Part shown: positions 1 to 4,994 of the stretch, piece by piece
Layout of the letters: each line of letters begins with the position of its first letter
Numbering within the stretch: the first letter of the stretch is position 1
DNA from: an uncultured Collinsella sp.
GTDB lineage: Bacteria > Actinomycetota > Coriobacteriia > Coriobacteriales > Coriobacteriaceae
Length of the DNA stretch: 8,896 bases
Direction of reading: 5' to 3'
Assembly: GCA_900550205.1 (NCBI GenBank)
Contig: URRJ01000079.1
Span: 1 to 8,896, forward strand
Translations under genes and position numbers: made by a program
Notes under the pieces: generated by a model
Told to the model about the DNA's origin: nothing
What the model saw: the letters and a program-made list of their open reading frames with translations, nothing else
Database searches by the model: none

Positions 1-1
1 G

Positions 2-61
2 GACGGCTCCGGCGAGGACCCTGCCGCCACGGTGACCATGCCGACCCTGCCGCAGGAGTAA
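2..61 (+). CDS. C-terminal tail of an upstream gene (partial)
   Basis: An open frame enters from the left edge and ends at TAA 59-61. The visible tail is DGSGEDPAATVTMPTLPQE, an acidic, Pro/Thr-containing, low-complexity end. Codon use (gcc, ctg, ccg, gag) matches the neighbouring genes, and the following 136 bases contain a promoter, which fits a gene end here. The tail is too short and featureless to identify a family. It could be a chance open frame, because only 19 codons are visible. Confidence 0.5.
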   Translation, partial: DGSGEDPAATVTMPTLPQE

Positions 62-140
62 GCTCACACGTTTATCACCGCCGTCTACCTGCGCTTTTAC
101 CGTACGCAGATGAGCGGGGCGGCAAGTGTTGCGCTGCGGG

Positions 141-146
141 TATAAT
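141..146 (+). promoter_or_regulatory. -10 box (TATAAT) for the YtxH/PRC pair
   Basis: A perfect TATAAT lies 51 bases upstream of the ATG at 198, in an otherwise GC-rich stretch. No good -35 hexamer is visible at 16-18 bp spacing (the region around 118-123 reads ggcggc), and there is no TG of an extended -10, so the site may need an activator. Transcription would start near 153. That places the ATG at 126, in the same frame, upstream of the transcript start. Confidence 0.6.
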
Positions 147-164
147 GGACAGCATTCAAACGGT

Positions 165-190
165 GGGCACCGAGGTGCCCGCAGGAGAGG
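165..190 (+). promoter_or_regulatory. 5'UTR hairpin abutting the YtxH ribosome binding site
   Basis: GGGCACC (165-171) and GGTGCCC (174-180) are perfect complements. Allowing a 4-base CGAG loop gives a six-pair stem. Two bases later comes AGGAGAGG (183-190), the ribosome binding site. GAGG (187-190) lies 7 bases before the ATG at 198, and AGGAG (183-187) lies 10 before it. ATG 192 in the same frame is only 4 bases from AGGAG, so 198 is preferred. The stem may modulate ribosome access or stabilise the mRNA 5' end; this is inference. Confidence 0.45.
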
Positions 191-197
191 AATGATC

Positions 198-587
198 ATG
201 GGAAAGACTTTCAGCTTTGTCTCCGGCGCGCTCTTTGGTGCTGCCGCCGGCGCTATCATCGGTGTTGCCCTGGCCCCGCGTTCGGGCGCCGAGACCCGCG
301 CCATGGCCGCCGATATCGCCAACGATGCTTGGGATAACATGCGCGACACCTACGAGCACGGTGCCGAGGAGGCCCGCGCCGCGGTCAGCGACTTCGGCCC
401 GATGGTCGACGCTAAGACCGATGACCTGCGTGCCAAGGTCGACCTTGCCCGCGAGCGCATGGACCAACTGCGCGAGCAGCTCAACGATGCCATCTCGGGC
501 GGCAACGTGACGCCCGCCGCCGATGTCGTGGTCGAGAACGCCGTCGAGGCCGACACCGAGGCTGCGGAGCCTTCGACCGAGGCATAA
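198..587 (+). CDS. YtxH-domain small membrane/coiled-coil protein
   Basis: This 129-residue protein opens with MGKTF followed by a Gly/Ala-rich membrane segment at about residues 5-26, ending in APRSGAETR. That matches the YtxH family signature (glycine-rich helix, then AP-SG-ETR). Residues about 35-100 are charged, heptad-like and probably form a coiled coil (region around DDLRAK to LREQLND). The tail after residue 105 is acidic and Ala/Glu-rich. YtxH proteins are small envelope- or stress-associated proteins of unclear molecular function. The start at 198 rests on ribosome-binding-site spacing; ATG 192 would add two residues. The stop TAA (585-587) overlaps the next start as TAATG, so the two genes are probably translationally coupled. 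Family call is fairly sure, role unknown. Confidence 0.82.
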   Translation: MGKTFSFVSGALFGAAAGAIIGVALAPRSGAETRAMAADIANDAWDNMRDTYEHGAEEARAAVSDFGPMVDAKTDDLRAKVDLARERMDQLREQLNDAISGGNVTPAADVVVENAVEADTEAAEPSTEA

Positions 588-1342
588 TGCGCACCGGGGA
601 TTTTGTCGGCATCAAGGTTTACCGCAAGCCTGCCGAGGACAAGCGCACCAAAAAGGACGGCACGCCGCGCAGCCCCAAAAAGCTCGGTAAGATTCACTTT
701 CCGGTCTTTTCGCCGGGCGGCACGCGCGTGGTGGGTTTTATGGTTCGCCAGTCCGATATCGCGGGCATGATCGAGCGTCCCGACCGGTTTGTGGCGCTCG
801 ATGCTATCGGTGTCTACGAGGGTGCCATCGCGGTCGATGACGCCAAGGGCACCTATGATGCCGCCGCTGCCAAGCGCCTCGATATCAACCTGGACGACTG
901 CATTATCTGGGTCGGTATGGACGTGCGCACGGAATCGGGCGATGCCGTGGGCTATTGCTCGGACGTTGAGTTCAAACCGCGTTCGGGCATTGTGCAGACG
1001 TTCTATGTGACCGCCAGCGCTGCGTCGAGCATGTTGGTGGGCGACACGCAGGTGCCGCCGACGATGCTGCGCGGCTACGATAACGGCGCGATGATCGTCT
1101 CGGATGAGGTCAAGACGCTCGGGTATTCGGGCGGTGCGGCCGCCAAGGCTGCCGAGGCGAGTGTCGTGGTGGGCGACAAGGTCAAAAAGGGTGCCAAGGT
1201 GCTCGACGACAAGGGTTCGGTTGCCGTTGACAAGGGCAGTCGCGCGCTGGGCAAGCAGCTCGGCAAGACACGCGGCATGTTCAAGGCCTTTAAGGACGAA
1301 TATCAAAAGGCGAGCGGGGGCTCGTCGAAAGCTAACAAATAA
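587..1342 (+). CDS. Tandem PRC-barrel domain protein
   Basis: The 251-residue protein has two PRC-barrel-like regions. The first is at about residues 5-85 (FVGIKVYRK, then a basic insert KRTKKDGTPRSPKK, then GKIHFPVFSPGG). The second is at about 108-175 and contains the typical DVRTESGDAVGYCSDVEF and SGIVQTFYV segments. After residue 185 the chain becomes Ala/Gly/Lys-rich with loosely repeated units (GDKVKKGAKVLDDKG, AVDKGSRALGKQLGK), probably a flexible basic tail. No signal peptide or membrane helix is seen, so it is probably cytoplasmic, perhaps bound to the YtxH partner at the membrane. PRC barrels are ligand- or protein-binding beta barrels found in RimM, photoreaction centre subunit H and small envelope proteins. 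The start ATG overlaps the YtxH stop, with a weak GAGG at 579-582. A hairpin follows at 1364. Confidence 0.78.
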   Translation: MRTGDFVGIKVYRKPAEDKRTKKDGTPRSPKKLGKIHFPVFSPGGTRVVGFMVRQSDIAGMIERPDRFVALDAIGVYEGAIAVDDAKGTYDAAAAKRLDINLDDCIIWVGMDVRTESGDAVGYCSDVEFKPRSGIVQTFYVTASAASSMLVGDTQVPPTMLRGYDNGAMIVSDEVKTLGYSGGAAAKAAEASVVVGDKVKKGAKVLDDKGSVAVDKGSRALGKQLGKTRGMFKAFKDEYQKASGGSSKANK

Positions 1343-1363
1343 CGACATACCAAACGATGGGAG

Positions 1364-1400
1364 GCGAGCCGGAGACACGTAACTCCGGCTCGCTGTGTTT
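1364..1400 (+). terminator. GC-rich hairpin after the PRC-barrel gene (terminator or attenuator)
   Basis: GCGAGCCGGAG (1364-1374) and CTCCGGCTCGC (1383-1393) form a perfect 11-pair stem with an 8-base loop, followed by TGTGTTT. The uracil run is interrupted, so termination may be partial. The next ribosome binding site starts 3 bases later (1403), which leaves no room for a promoter in between. The deacetylase-fold gene therefore depends on read-through or on a promoter inside the preceding gene end. Confidence 0.7.
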
Positions 1401-1414
1401 ATGGGGGAGGGCAC

Positions 1415-2821
1415 ATGCGCCAAAACGGATCTAATGTTAACGGGCGATCGAGTGCGCGCCCGACGGCGCGTCGCGACTTGGGGCAGCTGCCCAGCGGCCA
1501 GCGTCGCCGTCGCCGTAAGCCCGGTGCGATGTACCTCAACCATAGCCGCGGCTTTAGCGACCGCAGCGCTCGCATCGGCAACAGCCGCACGCCCCGTCGT
1601 TCGTCTCGCCTGCCCTATGCGCTTATTGCCGTGGGTTGTGCGCTCGTGTTGTTTATCGCTGCCGTCGTGGGCTACGTCAACCGCAGCGTGGATGTCGTCC
1701 TCAATGGCCAGGAGACTGCGGTGCGCGTCGGCTCTACGCTGCAAAATCTCATCGACGACCAGGAGCTGGCCGATACCTACGATGCCGGGGACCTGCTGGC
1801 TGTTGACGACAGCGTGCTGACCCGCCATGGCGGCGAAAAGCTGTCGGTAAAGGTGGACGGCAAGCGCATAAAACAGGGCAAGTGGAAAAGCCGCGAGCTT
1901 ACGGGCGGCGAGAAGGTGACGGTCAAGGACGGCCGCGACACGTATGAGAAGCACGAGGTGCAGGCTACGACCATCGAGCCCAAGCTCAAAGTCGAGGGCA
2001 CGGGCGCCATCGAGTACGTGCAAACCTGGGGCGTCCAGGGTCGTTCCGAGGTGTGGGTCGGCGAACAGTCGGGTAAGACGCAGGACCGCGGCGAGGTCGT
2101 GCCCGCCACCGATTGCATCGTCGCCTGTGCCAGCGTGGCGCCCAAGGGCAATGAGAAGGTCGTGGCTCTGACGTTTGACGAGGGCCCCAGTGGCGCCACC
2201 AAACAGATTTTGCAGGTGCTCAAAGAGAAGGGTGTCACCGCGACGTTCTTCCTTTCGGGCGATGCGGCCGAGGCCTCGCCCGCTACGGCCAAGGCGATTG
2301 TCGATGCCGGATGCGAGGTCGGTTCCAACAGCTACAGCGACGATTCGCTCAAGGGCGAGGACCGCGAGACGGTGCGCAAGCAAATTTCGAAGGGCACCGA
2401 CGCCATCAAGTCGGCGACCGGCGTGAAGACGATGCTGCTGCGTGCCCCGTACGCCGCTTTTGACGAGCAAAACTGGATCGACTCGATGGATTTGGTGTCC
2501 GCGGTGGTCTCGTGGAATATCGATTCGGGCGATTGGCTGCTCAACGGTGCCGACGAGCAGGTCTCGACGGTGCTGGATTCGGTGACGCCGGGCAATATCG
2601 TGCTGCTCACCGATAGCGATGAGTGCTCCGAGCAGACGCTCGAGGCGCTGCCGCAGATTATCGACGGGCTTATTGCCGACGGCTACAAAATCGTGACGTT
2701 GAGCGATCTGGTCAAGACGGATACGGCGCTGAGCAAAAAGCTCACCTCGCTGACGAAGGTCACTATGCCCAAAAACGCCGTGTTCCCCCAGCTCGCCGAA
2801 AATGACGACACCACGGAATAG
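1415..2821 (+). CDS. Membrane-anchored NodB/polysaccharide-deacetylase-fold protein with degenerate active site
   Basis: The 468-residue protein has an Arg-rich cytoplasmic N-terminus (residues 1-66, with RRRRRK near 30), one membrane helix (about 67-88), an extracytoplasmic region (90-235), and a NodB/CE4 domain (about 246-435). The region at 90-235 resembles the small beta domains that precede NodB or G5 domains in actinobacterial wall enzymes. CE4 enzymes deacetylate peptidoglycan or other envelope glycans using a metal held by Asp and two His. Here motif 1 is TFDEGP (253-258, usual TFDDGP). Motif 2 is GSNSYSDDSL (usual GNHTYSHPNL), placing N305 and D309 at the His positions. Motif 3 RAPYAAF (343-349) and motif 4 DSGDW (370-374) are kept. 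Motif 5 is LLTD (397-400, usual LLHD). No histidine occurs in the domain. The fold is clear, activity doubtful. The start follows GGGGGAGG (1403-1410) by 4 bases. Confidence 0.85.
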   Translation: MRQNGSNVNGRSSARPTARRDLGQLPSGQRRRRRKPGAMYLNHSRGFSDRSARIGNSRTPRRSSRLPYALIAVGCALVLFIAAVVGYVNRSVDVVLNGQETAVRVGSTLQNLIDDQELADTYDAGDLLAVDDSVLTRHGGEKLSVKVDGKRIKQGKWKSRELTGGEKVTVKDGRDTYEKHEVQATTIEPKLKVEGTGAIEYVQTWGVQGRSEVWVGEQSGKTQDRGEVVPATDCIVACASVAPKGNEKVVALTFDEGPSGATKQILQVLKEKGVTATFFLSGDAAEASPATAKAIVDAGCEVGSNSYSDDSLKGEDRETVRKQISKGTDAIKSATGVKTMLLRAPYAAFDEQNWIDSMDLVSAVVSWNIDSGDWLLNGADEQVSTVLDSVTPGNIVLLTDSDECSEQTLEALPQIIDGLIADGYKIVTLSDLVKTDTALSKKLTSLTKVTMPKNAVFPQLAENDDTTE

Positions 2822-2847
2822 TCATTTAAGAACGTCCCCAATGACTA
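2819..2847. repeat. REP-like palindrome overlapping the deacetylase stop codon
   Basis: TAGTCATT (2819-2826) and AATGACTA (2840-2847) are perfect 8-base inverted arms around a 13-base loop ending AACGTCCCC. The first three bases are the TAG stop of the preceding gene. No uracil run follows, so it is a poor terminator, though it could protect the mRNA 3' end. The nonamer GAACGTCCC (2830-2838) recurs at 6727-6735 in the other large intergenic region. This suggests a family of short dispersed elements; the genome-wide claim is inference. Confidence 0.55.
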
Positions 2848-2872
2848 TGTCACGGATGCGTTAGCGTTAGGT

Positions 2873-2894
2873 ATGCCTGCAATGTGCAGCGCAT
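2873..2894 (+). other. Small hairpin upstream of the cation-operon promoter
   Basis: ATGCCTGCA (2873-2881) pairs with TGCAG-C-GCAT (2885-2894): nine pairs with one bulged C and an ATG triloop. It lies between the deacetylase gene and the -10 box at 2925. It has no uracil run. It may be a transcript-end structure of the upstream gene or a DNA dyad; nothing decides between them. Confidence 0.3.
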
Positions 2895-2921
2895 AAACTC
2901 GGTGCCGCAGCGCGATGCTGA

Positions 2922-2930
2922 TGCTATAGT
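2922..2930 (+). promoter_or_regulatory. Extended -10 promoter of the cation-transport operon
   Basis: TGCTATAGT matches the extended -10 form TGnTATAnT (5 of 6 in the hexamer 2925-2930). There is no clear -35 at 16-18 bp, which is common for extended -10 promoters. Initiation would fall near 2937-2939, giving a leader of about 205 nt before the TTG start at 3142. An inverted repeat, CCGCAG (2905-2910) and CTGCGG (2933-2938), straddles the box and could be an operator. The promoter position also argues that the structured RNA at 2944-3032 sits at the very 5' end of the mRNA. Confidence 0.55.
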
Positions 2931-2943
2931 TACTGCGGATAAT

Positions 2944-3140
2944 AAGGGTCAAGAGAAAGGTTACAGGTGAAATCCAAACCTCGACCATACAGTCGATGAC
3001 CCCTTGCAGGTGCTTTCTGCGCATGCACGGGGTGTAAGCGCCGAGCGGCGTGCCGCCCGCGCATGCGTATACATATCCAGAAGTCCACGGAGTGCGTGCC
3101 ATCACGGCCGCAGCCCGAAGGAATAATGATGGGGAGCACC
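2944..3140 (+). promoter_or_regulatory. Candidate structured leader RNA (possible riboswitch) of the MgtE-like/NRAMP operon
   Basis: The 5' part folds as a three-way junction. The closing stem is GGGTCA (2946-2951) with TGACCC (2997-3002). One arm is AGGTT (2958-2962) with AACCT (2977-2981), enclosing GGTGAAATCC. The other arm is CGAC (2982-2985) with GTCG (2992-2995), with loop CATACA. CCCC 3000-3003 can instead pair with GGGG 3029-3032, as part of a hairpin with UGCA (3005-3008)/UGCA (3024-3027) and UGC/GCA inside; this excludes the closing stem. GGUGCUUUCU (3009-3018), exposed in part by that choice, can pair with all ten bases of GGGGAGCACC (3131-3140), which holds the ribosome binding site (7 Watson-Crick, 3 G-U). 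Competing structures plus a masked ribosome binding site are the layout of a translational riboswitch. NRAMP-related Mg2+ transporters elsewhere are controlled by the Mg2+-sensing M-box, but I cannot fit this leader to the M-box consensus. The class is unassigned. Confidence 0.45.
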
Positions 3141-3158
3141 ATTGAATTATCTGAGTGA
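3126..3158 (+). CDS. Possible leader peptide overlapping the MgtE-like start
   Basis: ATG 3126, preceded by AAGGA (3118-3122), opens a ten-codon frame encoding MMGSTIELSE and ending at TGA 3156-3158. It runs through the ribosome binding site and TTG start (3142) of the MgtE-like gene in a different frame. It stops one base before ATG 3160, which is in frame with that gene (its Met7). Translation of the peptide would disturb the leader structure and could feed ribosomes to ATG 3160. It is short enough to be chance. Confidence 0.3.
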   Translation: MMGSTIELSE

Positions 3159-4986
3159 GATGCTCAAGTTGCCGGTCTTGGACGTCGATGGCGAAAAGCT
3201 CGGCGTAGTGAACGATTTTGGCATTGCCACCGGCGAAGTTTTTCCGCACGTGACGTCGCTTGCGTTCCGCGGTCCCGGCAAGACACCGTTTATGATCAGC
3301 TGGCGCAAATGGGTCGACCGTATCGACGAGACGGGCGTGTACCTCAATACATCTGCGACCAATATTCGCTTTTCGTATCTGCAGCCGACCGAGCTGCTGC
3401 TTGCGCGTGACGTGCTCAACAAGCAGATTGTCGACACGCAAGGTATGAAGGTCGTGCGCGTAAACGATATCAAGTTTTCCATGTCGGGCGAAAACCAGCT
3501 GCGTCTGCTCGGTGCCGAGGTGGGCGCTCGCGGCCTGCTGCGAGCGATCAGCCCTGCCCTTGAACATGTAGCTGAGAGCTTTATGAAGCACTTGGGCAAG
3601 CCGCTCGGCGAGGATATCATTGCCTGGTCCTACATGGACCTGCTCGACCGCTCGACCAAGAACATCCAGCTTTCGGTATCGCACAAGACGCTCGGTGAGC
3701 TGCACCCTGCCGACATCGCCGATATTATCGAGCAGCTCGATCCGCGCCTTCGTGCACAGGTGTTTGCCCAGCTCGATACCGCCCAAGCAGCCGAGGCTAT
3801 CTCGGAGTTCGATGACGACGAGCTTATGACCGAGATGCTCGAGGGTCTGTCCGACACGGATGCATCCTCGATGTTGGCCATGATGGACCCGGACGACGCT
3901 GCCGACCTGATCGATGAGCTCGATTACGAGAAGGCCGAGAAGCTTCTGCGCCTGATGGGCGTTAAAGAGGAGAAGGCAATTCGTAACCTGTTGGGTTACG
4001 AGGACAACACCGCCGGTCGCATCATGACCTCGGAGTTTGTTTCCCTACCCGCCACGGCGACGGTCGGGGATGCCATCGAGGCGATTCGCAAGCTCGACGA
4101 GGACTTTGAGAGCGTTTACTACGTCTATACCGAGGACCCGAGCGGCATGCTGACCGGCGTGCTCTCGCTGCGTACGTTGATCGTAGCCGACCACGATGCC
4201 ACGTTGGGCCAGCTGGCGTATCGCGACCTGGTCTATGTGTCTCCCGACGAGGACCAGGAAGACGTGACGGACGAGATGACCAAGTACGACCTGGTTGCCA
4301 TCCCCGTCTGCGACGAAAACCGTCATATCCTAGGCATCGTGACCTTCGACGACGCCATGGACGTTATCGCCGAGGAGCATCAGGAAGACCTGCAGATCGC
4401 CGGCGTCGGCTCGGGCGATAGCGCGTCCGACGACTCGACGAATGTGCTCAGCTGGTTTGTGCATCGCCAGTACTGGGTTGTCGTGTGGGGCATAGCCTCG
4501 TGCACCATGGCGACGGTGCTGGGAACGGCGCTGGGCTCCGCGCACCTGGTAGTGTTCCCCATGTGCGCCATGCCGCTCGTGCTGCTGGCTGCCTCGCGCA
4601 TGGTGTCGTTCGTCAAGAATTACTTCCTCGAATACGACGGGCACGACGATGAGCCTAAGCCATATCTGGGTTTCTTCTTCCAGAGCACGGGCATGGGCCT
4701 GATTCTGTCGCTCGTGACCTACCTGTGCGCCCAGTTGGTGCGCACCGCTGCGTTTCCCGACGCGCCCATGTTTGAGGAACAACTCTTTACCGGCTGCTTT
4801 AATATCGCGGCCATCGTTTGCCTGATTGGCAACATGAGTGCCGTGATTTACCTGATGGTGCTGTTCTGGCGTGACGAGCATGACCTCAATACGTCGGGTA
4901 CCGCCATGAACGTCATTGCCGTTATGATTTCGTGCGTGGCGTACTGCGTCGCCGCGGTGCTGCTCACCATGTCGGTCATGGGTTAG
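3142..4986 (+). CDS. PRC-barrel/MgtE_N/CBS protein with five-helix membrane domain, MgtE-like Mg2+ transporter or sensor
   Basis: The 614-residue protein has, in order: two PRC-barrel-like regions (about 7-75 and 85-135); an MgtE_N superhelical domain (about 185-290, starting LGELHPADIADIIEQLD and rich in Asp/Glu as in Mg2+-sensing MgtE); a pair of CBS domains (about 294-410, starting IMTSEFVSLPATATVGDA); and about five membrane helices (443-465, 468-486, 510-532, 550-575, 588-612). In MgtE the cytosolic domains bind Mg2+ and gate the channel. The membrane part does not show the usual MgtE signatures (the Gly-rich GNAGSQ-type segment or the last-helix Asp), so transport itself is uncertain and it may sense Mg2+ for its neighbour. 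The start TTG 3142 follows GGGGAG (3131-3136) by 5 bases; ATG 3160 is the alternative. The stop lies 8 bases before the transporter gene, so the two form an operon. Confidence 0.8.
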   Translation: MNYLSEMLKLPVLDVDGEKLGVVNDFGIATGEVFPHVTSLAFRGPGKTPFMISWRKWVDRIDETGVYLNTSATNIRFSYLQPTELLLARDVLNKQIVDTQGMKVVRVNDIKFSMSGENQLRLLGAEVGARGLLRAISPALEHVAESFMKHLGKPLGEDIIAWSYMDLLDRSTKNIQLSVSHKTLGELHPADIADIIEQLDPRLRAQVFAQLDTAQAAEAISEFDDDELMTEMLEGLSDTDASSMLAMMDPDDAADLIDELDYEKAEKLLRLMGVKEEKAIRNLLGYEDNTAGRIMTSEFVSLPATATVGDAIEAIRKLDEDFESVYYVYTEDPSGMLTGVLSLRTLIVADHDATLGQLAYRDLVYVSPDEDQEDVTDEMTKYDLVAIPVCDENRHILGIVTFDDAMDVIAEEHQEDLQIAGVGSGDSASDDSTNVLSWFVHRQYWVVVWGIASCTMATVLGTALGSAHLVVFPMCAMPLVLLAASRMVSFVKNYFLEYDGHDDEPKPYLGFFFQSTGMGLILSLVTYLCAQLVRTAAFPDAPMFEEQLFTGCFNIAAIVCLIGNMSAVIYLMVLFWRDEHDLNTSGTAMNVIAVMISCVAYCVAAVLLTMSVMG

Positions 4987-4994
4987 GTGGTCGC

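Noticed and set aside
126..197. Upstream start at 126 for the YtxH gene
   Set aside because: It would lie before the TATAAT box at 141-146 and add a basic stretch absent from YtxH proteins; the ribosome binding site at 183-190 supports 198.
350..2470. Long 706-codon open frame on the - strand
   Set aside because: It is antisense to three well-supported + strand genes with recognisable domains. Long antisense frames are expected in high-GC DNA with G/C third positions, and its translation shows no domain.
2866..2994. M-box (ykoK) riboswitch
   Set aside because: GTTAGGT (2866-2872), GGGTCAAGAG (2946-2955) and CCATACAGT (2985-2993) resemble M-box pieces, but their spacing and the pairing partners do not fit, and the extended -10 at 2922-2930 would lie inside the RNA. 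Only a covariance search could reopen this.
2946..3002. Cobalamin or FMN riboswitch
   Set aside because: GGTGAAATCC and the three-way junction resemble parts of these classes, but the remaining conserved boxes could not be found, so no class was assigned.
2845..3786. 313-codon open frame on the - strand across the leader region
   Set aside because: Antisense to the MgtE-like N-terminus and the leader; the translation is low-quality and unrecognisable.
4932..4994. ATG 4932 as the start of the NRAMP-related gene
   Set aside because: It adds 21 Arg/His-rich residues inside the upstream gene; GTG 4995 has AGGTGG at proper spacing and gives a normal NRAMP N-terminus.
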